Assembly: GCA_928724745.1 (NCBI GenBank)
Contig: CAKMXJ010000037.1
Span: 1,293,850-1,357,849 of the forward strand
From: Anthracocystis setariae
Lineage: Eukaryota > Basidiomycota > Ustilaginomycetes > Ustilaginales > Ustilaginaceae
Reading direction: 5' to 3'
Length of the DNA: 64,000 bases
Both the position numbers and the translations under genes were made by a program. This document shows positions 40,991 through 51,457 of this stretch, piece by piece. Each line of letters begins with the position of its first letter. Position 1 is the first letter of the stretch. The notes beneath the pieces were generated by a model, which was given only the letters and a program-made list of their open reading frames with translations, searched no databases and had not been told where the DNA came from.

Positions 40991-41550
40991 TGCAATGCGA
41001 TACCCAGTTGCTGCCTCGCCCTCTGATCGAGTATGTGATGCTAACAGATACGATCGATCTGAGCTGGTCTTGAATCGGTCACCCTGAATTCTCGTTGCTG
41101 GATCGTGTGTGAGGGCAACGTCCGAGCGAATCGTAACCGCACAAACTCGGGCATACAAAATGTGGCACACAACTGAGCCGTATGGCTGAAAGGGAAGGAT
41201 GCGGTGCGGTACTACTAAGCATAGCTGTCTCTCCACCCGTTTTATCCAATGGTTCGAATCGCGCCGCTTTGCATGCATGCATGCATTGCAATGCACGCAC
41301 CACCAAACAAATCCTCGCCCCGTCCACATTTCTTTGCTCGCCCCCACACCACATCGCATCCCGGTGTGAGCCTGTCCATTCGACTCTCAGATCTACTCTG
41401 GGTCTCTCCATCTCTTGCCACCCCCGCCGCAGCTTGACTGAAGCTCGTCAATCTCGCGCTTACTTCAACGCTCAGCTTCACTTTCGACAAATCCCTCTCC
41501 ACCCTCTCTCACGCCGGCCGACTGCACTGCAGCATCCCATAAGCCATACC
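40991..41550. other. Intergenic, COQ4 3' side and ELMO gene leader
   Basis: The frame of the following gene is open back to 41182, but this part is Cys/His/Ser-rich leader-like sequence. A short GCAT repeat (GCATGCATGCATGCA) lies at about 41272-41287. Confidence 0.45.
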
Positions 41551-43998
41551 ATGTCCAGCAGCGAGGCTGGTCCAAGTAGAGCCGCCGTGCCCAATCTGAC
41601 ATCGCCAACCACATCGCAGAGCTACGCCGCTTCCGTCGCTGACCAGTTGGCATCACCCCCAATCACCAATCGCATTAACCTCGTCACCTATGGTCAATCT
41701 ACCATCAAGGCTCTCATCGATCCAAGTCTGCCTGTACAGGATGTTATTCGTCAGCTTTGCGCCAATGCTCATCTCGGCGTACAGGAACCTCCAGCTCTCT
41801 TTGCTCTCAGGGACGACGACAATGACGATCTCATCGACGATGCCAACATGGCCAAGAAGATCGAGGCGGGCGCCAACTTTAAGCTCTGCTCTTCGCCTAC
41901 CATCGAGGCGGTCGAAATGGTAGACAAGCTCAGCTCTCAAGACGACCGAGTCCTCAAGATGGCAACCTACACGCTTCAAAGACTGATTCGCGAGGCACCT
42001 TTCACTGAAGAGTTCATCGCGCGCGGAGGCGTCAAGGAGCTCCTCGACGTCATTCACACTCACTCTTCCAGCAACACTTTGGCATACGCCCTCACCGCCT
42101 GCCAGAACCTCATGGAGGGCTTCGAACATGGATGGCAGATCATCGATGCTAGTCTGGTCGCTAAAGTCGTCAATCTGCTCGTTTCCCAGGAACGCATCAA
42201 CGTCTGTCGACCTGCGACCGCCATTCTCAAGAAGCTTGTCGTTTCCGGCCCTGACGCCTGGACCAAGACCGGCCGTGTAGTTACCGATGGCCATGGCGCT
42301 TCCACCAACTCAGCTCCTCCTGTCTACCGATACGGCTTTGACTTTGTGTATCAAGAGATTCAACGTGAGAAGCTCTTCCTCCAGACATTGGTCAACCGCA
42401 TCGGCAGCTCGGACACCACCCTCAAGCTCTACAGTCTCAGCCTGATCAACAGTCTTTGGCGCAACGTTTCAGATGACTTGTTCGAGGACTTCACTTCAGA
42501 ACTCGAGAAGCTCAACGCTTCCAAGGCCGTTGCATGGCTTATGGACGCGAATCGCGGTGACGACCTGGCTTCTTCCATTCTCGATTACCAAAGCAACGTC
42601 ATCCGAGCCGCACATCGTAGGATGCGCACCATCGTTACACCCACGGACAAGCGACATGTTCATGCACTATCGTACATCTGGCTACAGGCAAAGATCAGCG
42701 ACGTCGTCGTTCCGAACAACAACCCAAATAACAGCCAAGGCAACCGGATGTCGCTTGGTGCAACTACGAGATACAAATGGAGGCGCATCGGCTTCGCATC
42801 CGAGTCTGCCGCCAAGGAGTTTGGAAGAACAGGGTGGCTCGGCCTCGCCTGCCTCGAGTCTTTCGTACGATCCGATCCAGACCTCTACTCCAAGATCATC
42901 CTCGAGCAGATCAATCGCCCCGAAGAACGTCGCTGCATGTTTGCGCGTGCGTCGATCGAAGTCACCTCGATCCTGGCTGACCACTGGGATATCGAGTCGG
43001 GCTCGTTCACAGCTTCAACCACATATCTGCCCTTCCTACTGTCTTTCAACAAGGTGCATCGCCTTGCGCTGCGCTTCTTCCTGCGCATGTGGAACGAGTC
43101 TGGTGCTGCTGCTTCCGACTTCCCCCGCGTTTCGGCTCTAGTACGCAGTCAAGTCAACGAGGCGCTCGGCAAGCACGAAGAGACAAGCCGAACTTGGTTG
43201 GATTTGGAAGACGCTTTCCTCAGCTCCGAGTACCGCAACGTGCGTGATCGCCAGATGAAAGAACTCGAGGTGGACGAAAACTACAACTCCAAGTCCTCGA
43301 TCCGCAATCTTCGTGGACGAATCTACCGCGAAAGCTACGAGTTTGTTCGCCAGCAGCGTATTCAGTGCCTGCTCGAAGGCGCTTGGTTCCGCAATCATTC
43401 GGTACCCAACGCGTCGGGTAACGGTGGCGCCAGACTGGACAGAAGATCGACGAGCACCGTCGGGACTTCGCACACGGCGAGGGCTTTGGTGAAAAATGGA
43501 GTGCTGGCATCTGTCAAGCCGTGGCGATTCTATCGATTGGCACCCAACAAAAAGTATCTCTACTTCTGCGAATCTACCGAGCGATTCGCCGTTCGAGGTG
43601 GATTGGACGATCTGCCGGAGCGGATTGATCTGAGCCTACTTACCGATGTGACGCATCACGGCGGAGGTGGCGAGACGAAAGACAAGACAACGCTCACGGG
43701 CCAAAGTGGCGCGCGGGAACTCACCATCAGTCTGATGCAATCGCCTGATGCTTGCTTGGCCGAGATGCAGGCGCTCAACGCGAGTCAGTGTTCCGAGTGG
43801 ACCGACGGACTGAACATGCTGCGCGGCGAAGGCGGCGTGGTTAGCACGCGGGAAACGGCGGATTTGATCAACATGCTCACCGAGATTGGCATCAAGGTCA
43901 AGTTGCTCGACTTGACGGGCGAGCAAATCGAGTTGCCTGCAGCGGTGCAACCGCCGCCGTTGCCATCGACCACCGAGTTTTTCTTTGCCGAGTTGTGA
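41551..43998 (+). CDS. ELMO/CED-12 family protein
   Basis: 815 aa from the ATG MSSSEAGPSRAA. ELMO proteins act with DOCK-type exchange factors to activate Rac (yeast Lmo1 with Dck1). An N-terminal ubiquitin-like/RBD region (RINLVTYGQSTIKALIDPSLPVQDV) is followed by armadillo-like repeats (VDKLSSQDDRVLKMATYTLQ..., about residues 125-290). The ELMO domain follows, with the region IRAAHRRMRTIV and FGRTGWLGLACLESFVRSDPDLYSKIILEQ. A C-terminal PH-like domain (VKPWRFYRLAPNKKYLYFCES...) follows, and the chain ends in a Pro-rich tail (QPPPLPSTTEFFFAEL) that could bind an SH3 domain of a DOCK partner. No intron is needed. Confidence 0.9.
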   Translation: MSSSEAGPSRAAVPNLTSPTTSQSYAASVADQLASPPITNRINLVTYGQSTIKALIDPSLPVQDVIRQLCANAHLGVQEPPALFALRDDDNDDLIDDANMAKKIEAGANFKLCSSPTIEAVEMVDKLSSQDDRVLKMATYTLQRLIREAPFTEEFIARGGVKELLDVIHTHSSSNTLAYALTACQNLMEGFEHGWQIIDASLVAKVVNLLVSQERINVCRPATAILKKLVVSGPDAWTKTGRVVTDGHGASTNSAPPVYRYGFDFVYQEIQREKLFLQTLVNRIGSSDTTLKLYSLSLINSLWRNVSDDLFEDFTSELEKLNASKAVAWLMDANRGDDLASSILDYQSNVIRAAHRRMRTIVTPTDKRHVHALSYIWLQAKISDVVVPNNNPNNSQGNRMSLGATTRYKWRRIGFASESAAKEFGRTGWLGLACLESFVRSDPDLYSKIILEQINRPEERRCMFARASIEVTSILADHWDIESGSFTASTTYLPFLLSFNKVHRLALRFFLRMWNESGAAASDFPRVSALVRSQVNEALGKHEETSRTWLDLEDAFLSSEYRNVRDRQMKELEVDENYNSKSSIRNLRGRIYRESYEFVRQQRIQCLLEGAWFRNHSVPNASGNGGARLDRRSTSTVGTSHTARALVKNGVLASVKPWRFYRLAPNKKYLYFCESTERFAVRGGLDDLPERIDLSLLTDVTHHGGGGETKDKTTLTGQSGARELTISLMQSPDACLAEMQALNASQCSEWTDGLNMLRGEGGVVSTRETADLINMLTEIGIKVKLLDLTGEQIELPAAVQPPPLPSTTEFFFAEL

Positions 43999-44327
43999 CA
44001 TAGCCGACAGCTTCGAATTGAGGCGCTGTGCAACTTTGTTCAAAAGTGTCGACATGTGTGTAAGAGTTCGGAAGTGCCGCAATTGTATGAGAAGCCCGAC
44101 CCGGACTGAACTGTGATGACGGTGGGAAGCGGTCGATGCGAATTGTGCGGCACGACGTACAAATACAGATGATGCAGGGACAGAGGTGAGAGAAATCGAG
44201 TGACTTAGACGGGTCTAGCCTCTTTGAAATCTATTTCGAGGTGAAGTTGTTGAGCGGGCAAGAGATCACAATGTCTAGAAGTCAGAGGATGGACCACGAC
44301 GAAAGAACTGGGAAGGAGCGGACGAAC
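43999..44327. other. Intergenic between convergent ELMO and RDS3 genes
   Basis: About 330 bases of shared 3' flank; nothing recognisable. Confidence 0.4.
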
Positions 44328-44987
44328 TCACTGTTGCTGTTGCTGTCTTGCTTTGCGTACGTATGCAAGATCGGTTCTGCTAGCACCAAGATTGACAACC
44401 TTTGGGCATCCATCGCGATCCTTCTCTAATCTTGTACACTCTGCACAGTAGTATGCATCCTATCGGCAGGTCAACAGGGTCGTGAATCAATGCAAAACGA
44501 ATCGGTGGTCAGCAAACGTGGTAGGTGTAAACGCAGTTTTGCTGTAACATGTGATGACTTACCGAGACGCCTTGACCGCCGCAGATGATGCACTTGCCTC
44601 CAGAGGAGCCGAAATTGCATTCCTCACAGATACGGACAAGCGTCGCAGGACGGACGTAGGAGTCGCAGATCGGGCTGTGTGCATGGTGCGCACGAACGAT
44701 GATTTGGTGATGCAAGCAAAGGCTTTGATCAGCATACTGCAAGTCTTGTGCAGGGGGACACAAATCATCGAAAATATGGATCCACTTACCATTTTCCATC
44801 GTCCTTCTCGCAGAGTCTGCCAATGGCGATGCCGGGGAGCTTGCGGCAGAGGATCAGATCGGGATGATGCCTGAAGGAAGCAGGAGAGAGTCCAGAAAAG
44901 AGAGAGCCAGGTCACGTTGGGCCATTCCGTGTTACGCTTTTCAGGCTGCAGCTGGTTGCACAGCGGACGAAGCACTTACTTGGACAT
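44328..44987 (-). CDS. RDS3: PHF5A/Rds3, SF3b subunit of U2 snRNP, 4 exons
   Basis: Exons by hand: 44980-44987, 44790-44870, 44563-44674, 44328-44459. Introns begin GTAAGT, GTAAGT and GTAAGT and end CAG, CAG and TAG. The joined frame is 110 aa, identical in length to human PHF5A. It reads [20 protein letters not shown], then [33 protein letters not shown], and [20 protein letters not shown]. All the CxxC zinc-binding pairs of the knotted PHF5A fold are present. It is part of SF3b, which recognises the branch point. The last residues are five Gln instead of the usual basic tail. It is one of the most conserved splicing proteins, so the call is secure despite the fragmented exons. Confidence 0.95.
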
Positions 44988-45438
44988 AGTTGGTCGCCGC
45001 CGTGATTGACCAAGAAAGGAACCGACAGATGCTGACGATGACAAACCAAGGTGTGGCAGGCTCGAGTGAATGGGAAAAGGCTGAACCAGAACAGCTCGAA
45101 ATTGCATATCCGCAATCCGAAAGGCCATTTTTTCTGTGATTGTGGAGCGATTTCCGTTCTCAGCGCTTCGACGTCTCACAAATGGCGGCTCTTCCGCTTT
45201 TCCACCCAAAAAAGTATATCCGGTTCAAATCCGAGTCTATCGAGTTGCCGGCGTTTCCGATGGCGCATGCGTGCATGGCTCGAGAGGGTCCACCATCGAC
45301 ACGCCTCACGCCGCTCCGTTTCTCCCTTCCATCATCATCTACGAGCCATTGCACCGCATGCCCAACCTGGTTCACTTGCACTCCCGGTAGTGCTGCCCAC
45401 AGCCTCTCTTCTAGGGTCACGCTTCTTGCTCGACCACA
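44988..45438. promoter_or_regulatory. Divergent promoter region, RDS3 and Zn2Cys6 regulator
   Basis: The two start codons face away from each other across 451 bases, so both promoters must lie here. No clear TATA box is seen. Confidence 0.5.
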
Positions 45439-48400
45439 ATGAAGAATCATCGAGCCCATTTCGAGGAAACAAGCTCGCATGTCAGCGAAGCTCCTTCCTC
45501 CACCGCAGCCAACACTCCAGAGGCCAACAGCCACGCCTCTCCGTCTGAAGATTCAAAGGCGTATTCTAGGGGCACGGGAAAGCGCAATCGTGTCCACTTT
45601 GCATGCACGGAATGCTATCGCAGAAAGCAAAAGTGCAACCGCGAGACTCCCTGCCAACATTGTATCGCTCGCAAGATTCCAGATCGCTGCAAGACTTTTC
45701 AGCCGGGCGAAGAGACCAACGATGTTGCCTCCAGACTCAGTCGCGTAGAGCGGATCCTCGAAGACTATCTACCCAAGCTAGCCCATCAAATCAATCACCT
45801 CGCAACCTCTTTGCCGTCTTCTTCGTCACAGCACGACTCTCGTTCTCACGACCATGGCGCATCCTCTAGTCGATCCTACTCGACTCGTACAGCTTCAGCA
45901 TCTCGATCGACGTGGTCAGACTCCAATCTGGCCAAATCTGCAGACCAAATCACCGGCCGATCCAACGATCTGGAAGACGATGATATCGACGAGCTCGAAA
46001 CCGATGGCCGATACAGCCCCAAGACCGGCTTTTACAACGGTGGCTCCATGGACATGCGCATCAGCTCCATCCTCGATGACCTACCCGGCAGCTCCTCCAA
46101 GTCGGCTCCGCTCAACCTTCCTATCAGGACGCTCGAGGGTCCGTCGGACCTCGACATCGTTATGCCCGAATACGGCTGCCCGACCGCGCCCACTCCGGAT
46201 CTGCTTGGGGCCTTTAACACGAGAGCTCATTGCAACATTCTTATCGACCACTTTTTCAACGACATCAATTGGATGCGCCAGCCGCTCCCGCAACGGAGCC
46301 TGCGCAAGTCGTTCCAGGACTTTTGGAACTCTGGACCCAAGATCAGCGCCTCCAACATCAACATCTTTGCCCTCCTCTGCAATGTTTGCGCCATCGCCAT
46401 GTTGTCGGTTCAACATCCCCTTTTCACCGAAACTCCACGTGATCGTCTTCGCGCCGCGCGACGCTATCACTATGCCGGTCGCAGAGCCCTGTTGATGAGC
46501 TCCATCATGGGTCGCGAAGATGTCGATCAAATCGTCGCTTGGCTCGCCTCTTGTCGATTCCTCTTGCTTGATCGTCGCATCGGAGAGGCCTACACGCTTG
46601 GCTCTTCGGCAGTCCGCGCTGCTTTCAGTATCGGCCTTCATCGCGATGGCACCAAACTCGGCCTTTCGCCTGCAGAGACCGAAGCCCGTCGCCGGGTCTG
46701 GGCTTCTGTCTACTTCCTCGACCGCGCTCTTGCACTCAACACTGGCCGACCCGCCGTGATCGATGACCGAGTCTGCGATACGCAGGTGCCGAGTGGTGTA
46801 GCGGATGAGGACATCTTTCCTGCGCCCAAACATCCTCCAAAACTACCTGACGGTGTCGAGCCTCCCACTGCCTACAGCTACACCGTCTATCGTCAACGCA
46901 TTGCAGAGCTCGAAGGTCGCATCCTCGCCACCTTTCAGAACCTTGAACATCCAGTCCACATCAGCGATGTCCTTGCCCTTGACAAAAGCATGCACGAACT
47001 TCAAGACAGTCTGCCGTTCTACTTTCAGGCGCGTCTCACCAAGGACGGCATCGAATGCGACAAATCTCTCGATTCCACCTATGGCTTTCTCAACGTCCAC
47101 CGCTTCCTTTTGCAGACCGAAATCAACTCGGTCCGCATCGCGCTGCACCGACCCTACCTCCTTCGCTCAGGCGGCCCCAATGGTGCCAAGTTCCTCCCCT
47201 GTCGTGAGGCCAGTCTGAATGCCGCATTGCATGACTTGGAGATGCGCCGTGACTTCGTCCAAGGTATCAGGAAGGGCAGGACCGATGGTGAGCCCATCCT
47301 GCTGTACCGTGTTCAGATCGGAACCTTTAAGTACTTCCATTCTTTGCTCGTTGTTGGTGTGGTTCTTCTCATGGACCCGAACGCACCTGATGCTCCTAAG
47401 CTCAAAGCGCATCTTCAACATTACGTCGATACCTACCAGCGACGGCCTGCCAATCAGCGTGACGACATGCGCGACCGAGAAGCCAATGTCATTGGCATCT
47501 TTCTCTCGCGTGTCGAACAGGTCGAGAAGGCGGCTGCTGCTGCTGCCGCCAAAGGTAGCGCTGCCACCCCAGCTGCTTCCCGAACAGCGAAGCGCGCGAG
47601 ATCTACCGACACTGGCAGTCGTAACGATAGCAACGATAGGAATGGCAAGTCGAGCAAGCGCAGTCGAGAAAATGGCGTTGAGCCGACCGACGAAAAGATC
47701 GACGCTCAATTGTTGCTCGGTCTCGGTGGCCGAAATTCAGCTATGGACACGAGCAGCGGTACCGAGGTCAGCATCCTCGGTTCTGGCACCAGGTGGCGCC
47801 AGGCTCCCCCATCGTTAGACATGGCAAGCGGCACCAACCAGGCCTCAACTTCATCTACATCGGCTGCTGTTCGAAGAACCGACAACAGCAACGACGTTGG
47901 CTCAGCCTCGGCTTCTCGCCAAGGGTCTGGTGAATGGTCTCACAATCCTAAAGGCCTGCCAAATGGTGTCGGTCCAAGCCCATCGGACAGCAAATCGAAC
48001 AGTCCGTCCACTTCGTCGCTTCCTGCTGGGTTAGCAAGCGCCAACGCCACCGGCGACTCACTCACTCCAGCCTCATCGACCACCTCCAAAGCGGCTGCGC
48101 CCAATGGTGGTGGAGAGGATGCACAGCAATTCTTCGATGCGTGGTACCAGGCCGAGTGGGCTGCAGCGACAATGCCATCGTACGATGCCGCCTACAACGG
48201 AGCCAACAGTGCGGGTGGGGGAGCTGCAGGCGTCAGTCTGGGTCTAGATTCACTCGGCAGTCTTGGCGGTGTCTTTGTCTCTTCTACGAGTGGTACAACT
48301 GCGATCGGGATGCCCATTGGTCAGGGTCTAGGCGGAGGCTTCAATGGTCTTGGTGGCGCTTCGATTGGCGCCTATGCACCTAGCCCGTCGGGAGGCCTGA

Positions 48401-48798
48401 CTGGAACTGGTAGAGCCCAAGGTGGACTGGGTGGTCCTGGCCTGACTCCCGGTGCAGTTATCGGCGGATGGACTTCACCGGCTGGTCCTGTGTCGTCTAG
48501 CTACACACAATCATCATCGAACGCGCTCGCTGATCTCTTGAGCCGCTCACAGCCAATCAACGATGGTGAAGCCGTGTGGCAGTCTTCGGGAGGACAACCT
48601 GATTCTACCTCACAATCTTTGACTGGACAGAGAGGGGGAGATGGGCCGACGCTTCCGAACCAAACGGCATCGACCTCGATAGGCGCGTCAGGGAACGCGG
48701 GACTCGGTGGGGTAGGCTCTGGTGCGGCCGCTTCGCAGGCCGATGGCAATTTTGACCCGGCATTCTGGCAGACGCTTATCGACAAGATCATCACCTGA
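45439..48798 (+). CDS. Zn2Cys6 transcription factor with fungal-specific regulatory domain
   Basis: 1119 aa. The binuclear zinc cluster is at residues 56-84 with spacing C-X2-C-X6-C-X5-C-X2-C-X8-C. A heptad-like linker follows (VASRLSRVERILEDYLPKLAHQINHL). The fungal-specific transcription-factor domain starts near residue 255, with RFLLLDRRIGEAYTLGSSAVRAAFSIGLHRDG and EARRRVWASVYFLDRALALNTGRPAVIDD. A long C-terminal tail rich in Ser, Asn and Gly follows the basic stretch KRARSTDTG...SKRSREN (a possible nuclear signal). It is a single exon. Its targets cannot be read from sequence. It probably binds CGG-type half sites as a dimer. Confidence 0.93.
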   Translation: MKNHRAHFEETSSHVSEAPSSTAANTPEANSHASPSEDSKAYSRGTGKRNRVHFACTECYRRKQKCNRETPCQHCIARKIPDRCKTFQPGEETNDVASRLSRVERILEDYLPKLAHQINHLATSLPSSSSQHDSRSHDHGASSSRSYSTRTASASRSTWSDSNLAKSADQITGRSNDLEDDDIDELETDGRYSPKTGFYNGGSMDMRISSILDDLPGSSSKSAPLNLPIRTLEGPSDLDIVMPEYGCPTAPTPDLLGAFNTRAHCNILIDHFFNDINWMRQPLPQRSLRKSFQDFWNSGPKISASNINIFALLCNVCAIAMLSVQHPLFTETPRDRLRAARRYHYAGRRALLMSSIMGREDVDQIVAWLASCRFLLLDRRIGEAYTLGSSAVRAAFSIGLHRDGTKLGLSPAETEARRRVWASVYFLDRALALNTGRPAVIDDRVCDTQVPSGVADEDIFPAPKHPPKLPDGVEPPTAYSYTVYRQRIAELEGRILATFQNLEHPVHISDVLALDKSMHELQDSLPFYFQARLTKDGIECDKSLDSTYGFLNVHRFLLQTEINSVRIALHRPYLLRSGGPNGAKFLPCREASLNAALHDLEMRRDFVQGIRKGRTDGEPILLYRVQIGTFKYFHSLLVVGVVLLMDPNAPDAPKLKAHLQHYVDTYQRRPANQRDDMRDREANVIGIFLSRVEQVEKAAAAAAAKGSAATPAASRTAKRARSTDTGSRNDSNDRNGKSSKRSRENGVEPTDEKIDAQLLLGLGGRNSAMDTSSGTEVSILGSGTRWRQAPPSLDMASGTNQASTSSTSAAVRRTDNSNDVGSASASRQGSGEWSHNPKGLPNGVGPSPSDSKSNSPSTSSLPAGLASANATGDSLTPASSTTSKAAAPNGGGEDAQQFFDAWYQAEWAAATMPSYDAAYNGANSAGGGAAGVSLGLDSLGSLGGVFVSSTSGTTAIGMPIGQGLGGGFNGLGGASIGAYAPSPSGGLTGTGRAQGGLGGPGLTPGAVIGGWTSPAGPVSSSYTQSSSNALADLLSRSQPINDGEAVWQSSGGQPDSTSQSLTGQRGGDGPTLPNQTASTSIGASGNAGLGGVGSGAAASQADGNFDPAFWQTLIDKIIT

Positions 48799-49190
48799 CC
48801 AACTTAGCAAAGGGCAGGGGCAGAATGACAGCAGCTTGATCGACGTAACCCGCTTTCTCAATGGTATGTGGAGGCTTGAAAGGCTGGCAAGGTGAGTTGA
48901 CGGATGCACAGTCATGTGAATAGGGCAGACTGGAGGTGAGCGTGAGACAGAAGCAGTGCTCGATAGTGTACATTGCAGGAGTGCGGAGCAGATGGTGGTA
49001 GTGATCAAGGGTGCGTCTGGACGTGACTGTCTATGAATGAGAGCGGTGAATGTGTTGTGGTCGGACGCGATGAAGAAGGAACACACCGTGTCGTTCGAGG
49101 CTAGACAAGACAAAGGATGTTGAGGAGACTGTCAGAAGCATCCTGTAGAGCCGCTGAAGCTGGATGCACAGGATGATACGGTCGCAACGA
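48799..49190. other. Intergenic between convergent genes
   Basis: 3' flanks of the Zn2Cys6 and Tim23 genes; no feature recognised. Confidence 0.4.
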
Positions 49191-49952
49191 TCAGATGAGG
49201 GCCTGCTTGGCAGTGGTCCAGGTAGCGGCGGCAGCCATCATGATACCACTGGCAATAGCCATGGGTCGAACACCGGCAGTGCACTTGAATAGTGCACCGG
49301 AAACTCCGCCGGCAGCGACAGCACCGAAGATGTCATGTTTACCACGAACACCGTCGATGGAAGCATCGACAAGGTTATAGATGAGAGCGACGACGCCAGC
49401 CGAATTGCCAAAGAAGGAGCCACGACGAGTAACCTGGTTGAGGACAGCGTTCAGACGAAGGCGGAAAGTGGGGTTGTCGACGCCGAGAGGTCGAAAGAAG
49501 CCTTCCCTAGCGCCCAAAATACCTCCAATGGCAAGGCCGGAAAGGTATGTGGTACCGGTGCCGTAGCAAAGATCGTCGGACCAACCTCGCGAGGGAACGG
49601 CGGTTCGAGCACCCTCCATGCTGGATGGCGCACCATCTGTGAGGTCAAGGTATTCGAGGTCGTCCTTTCCGAGACCAGCGAGTGGGGAAAGTGCGTCGAG
49701 ATTGAGCGACGAGTCGCCGAGAAGAGATGCTGCATTGGGAACGTAGTCGGTGGAAGAGCCAGATGCTGATGGTGTTGGCGAGGATGGCTGGACAAAGGCG
49801 TGGCTGCGGAGGTAGTCGGTAGGGTTGTCCGAGTTGGCATTGGAAGTGATGGTGGTATCGACGGGAGCAGGTGCTACTGCCTCAAAGGCTGGCTGTGTGG
49901 ATGACGAGGACGAGGCATCCGCCGATTTGTTGGAAGAGAATGGCCAGACCAT
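49191..49952 (-). CDS. TIM23: Tim23, channel subunit of the mitochondrial TIM23 translocase
   Basis: 253 aa from the ATG MVWPFSSNKSAD; the frame is open further upstream but only as leader. A Ser/Pro-rich N-terminal region exposed to the intermembrane space is followed by the Tim17/Tim22/Tim23 membrane domain. It begins WSDDLCYGTGTTYLSGLAIGGILGAREGF, continues RLNAVLNQVTRRGSFFGNSAGVVALIYNLVDASID, and ends with two Gly/Ala-rich helices (FGAVAAGGVSGALFKCTAGVRPMAIASGIMMAAA). The order fits Tim23 rather than Tim17, because of the long hydrophilic N-terminus containing LSPLAGLGKDDLEYLDL. It is divergent from the mitochondrial ribosomal gene next door. Confidence 0.92.
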   Translation of the reverse strand: MVWPFSSNKSADASSSSSTQPAFEAVAPAPVDTTITSNANSDNPTDYLRSHAFVQPSSPTPSASGSSTDYVPNAASLLGDSSLNLDALSPLAGLGKDDLEYLDLTDGAPSSMEGARTAVPSRGWSDDLCYGTGTTYLSGLAIGGILGAREGFFRPLGVDNPTFRLRLNAVLNQVTRRGSFFGNSAGVVALIYNLVDASIDGVRGKHDIFGAVAAGGVSGALFKCTAGVRPMAIASGIMMAAAATWTTAKQALI

Positions 49953-50594
49953 GATGTGTACAGCTGTGGAGAAGGATTGGTTCGAGGTGACTTGACAGAG
50001 ACGGTGGACGGTGTAGCTGCCTTGCGAGGATGTTGATGAGAGGTGAGTGAGAGGAACAAAAGTGGTGGCTTGGTCCGATGTCAAGGAGAGTAGATGGTAG
50101 ATCGAAGTGTGGAGTAATCGCAAAAGAAGGGTCAATTCCCTGGCAGCTCATGGCGAGTTGGGTGCTACGCCGTAAAACTTGCATTCTTTGCTGAGCAGCC
50201 AGCCTTCTGGCGCATCCGAGGCTCCGATCTGTCCAAATTTTGCTTGCCTTCTGCCTTCTGTTCATTCCACAACTCTCTTCCGCCGCGTTCCGAGCTCTGC
50301 TCCACACCTGAAATTCGACAAAAAAAGGCCATCCTTCCTCTGTCGCAACATTTTCTTCCAATTTTCAAACTTTTTGTCTTGGATCGTTGGATGGTCAGGC
50401 ATTAGTCAGCACACGGTAAGCTATACACGTGACTGTCCAACCTTCTGAACAGTTTTCGGCTCGACTGCGCTGACAAGCTGGCCTTTGCGACCGATCCAAT
50501 TTGTGTCGGACACCTTTTCCTTGCCATTCACCTCCATCGCTTCGTGCCGCGTTTACACCACCAACAGCATCTTGCTACCAATCAGCACCGCAAC
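49953..50594. promoter_or_regulatory. Divergent promoter region of two mitochondrial genes
   Basis: TIM23 (minus) and mitochondrial bL27 (plus) start codons are 642 bases apart and share this region. No specific element was identified. Confidence 0.45.
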
Positions 50595-51305
50595 ATGATC
50601 TTGACCGGTGCTTCCTCCTTGCTCAGGCGCACTGCCGCTGCTGCCGTGCGTGCCCCTACTTCGCAGGCCCCGGCTTCGCTCGCGATCGCCTCGACCTGCA
50701 TCGCCGCTTCATCGCCCATCCTTCCCGCCTTTGCGTTTGGAGGTTCCATCCAGACCCGTAACTCGACAAAACGAGGTGGTGGTTCCACCAAGAACAACCG
50801 TAATTCGCCCGGTAAACGTCTCGGTTACAAAAAGCAAACCGGTCAGATCGTCTTCCCTGGTCAGATCATCTTCAGGCAACGTGGTACTTCGTGGCATCCA
50901 GGTCCCAATGTAGCTATGGGCAAGGATCACACCATCTTTGCTACCGCTCCCGGATACGTTCACTACTTTTATGCTGACACCGCCCCTAAAGCTGTAACAC
51001 CTCTCGCAACAACCGCAACACCCTCTTCCGGCATCAGGCTTCCGATCAAGACGTTCACCCCCACCACTTTCCATGCCAAGCAACTGACCACCAAGCCTCA
51101 CCCCTCCTCCAAAAAGCAGCGCCGTAGATATATTGCAGTCTCACCCAACCCCGAGACCACCTTTCCTCTTCCCGCTGGCACTCCACGAGAGAGGAGATTC
51201 GAAAAGATCGATCTCAACTCGCTTCAACACCAAATCGACCAGCTCAAAATCCACCAGCAAGGCGTCCAAGACCCAGTCTCGGTCGCCCTTCCCGCCTCTG
51301 CCTAA
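50595..51305 (+). CDS. Mitochondrial ribosomal protein bL27m
   Basis: 236 aa. An Arg/Ala-rich mitochondrial presequence ([21 protein letters not shown]) is followed by the bL27 core. This has [72 protein letters not shown], matching bacterial L27 (ATKKAGGSTRNGRDS...). The C-terminal ~120 residues are an extension common in fungal mitochondrial versions (yeast Mrp7). L27 reaches into the peptidyl-transferase centre of the large subunit. The upstream ATG at 50544 is less likely, because it would place a His-rich segment before the presequence. Confidence 0.93.
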   Translation: MILTGASSLLRRTAAAAVRAPTSQAPASLAIASTCIAASSPILPAFAFGGSIQTRNSTKRGGGSTKNNRNSPGKRLGYKKQTGQIVFPGQIIFRQRGTSWHPGPNVAMGKDHTIFATAPGYVHYFYADTAPKAVTPLATTATPSSGIRLPIKTFTPTTFHAKQLTTKPHPSSKKQRRRYIAVSPNPETTFPLPAGTPRERRFEKIDLNSLQHQIDQLKIHQQGVQDPVSVALPASA

Positions 51306-51457
51306 ATTTCACTCGTTTCCTTCTCTCATACGATCATCTGTACTTGTACCCTTCCCTCTCAATCTCAGTCACTCCTCCCTTTTACCAAGGATCCATATCC
51401 ACGCGCTGACACAAACCGAGCTCGACAAGCAATCTCCGTGCGATTGAATTCCTGTAG

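Noticed and set aside
41182..41550. 123-residue N-terminal extension of the ELMO protein
   Set aside because: Leader-like composition, with a natural start at 41551.
45200..45240. tRNA T-arm-like sequence GGTTCAAATCC near 45216
   Set aside because: No acceptor, D or anticodon arms can be built around it. Similar T-arm-like bits near 8731, 20096 and 41256 also fail.
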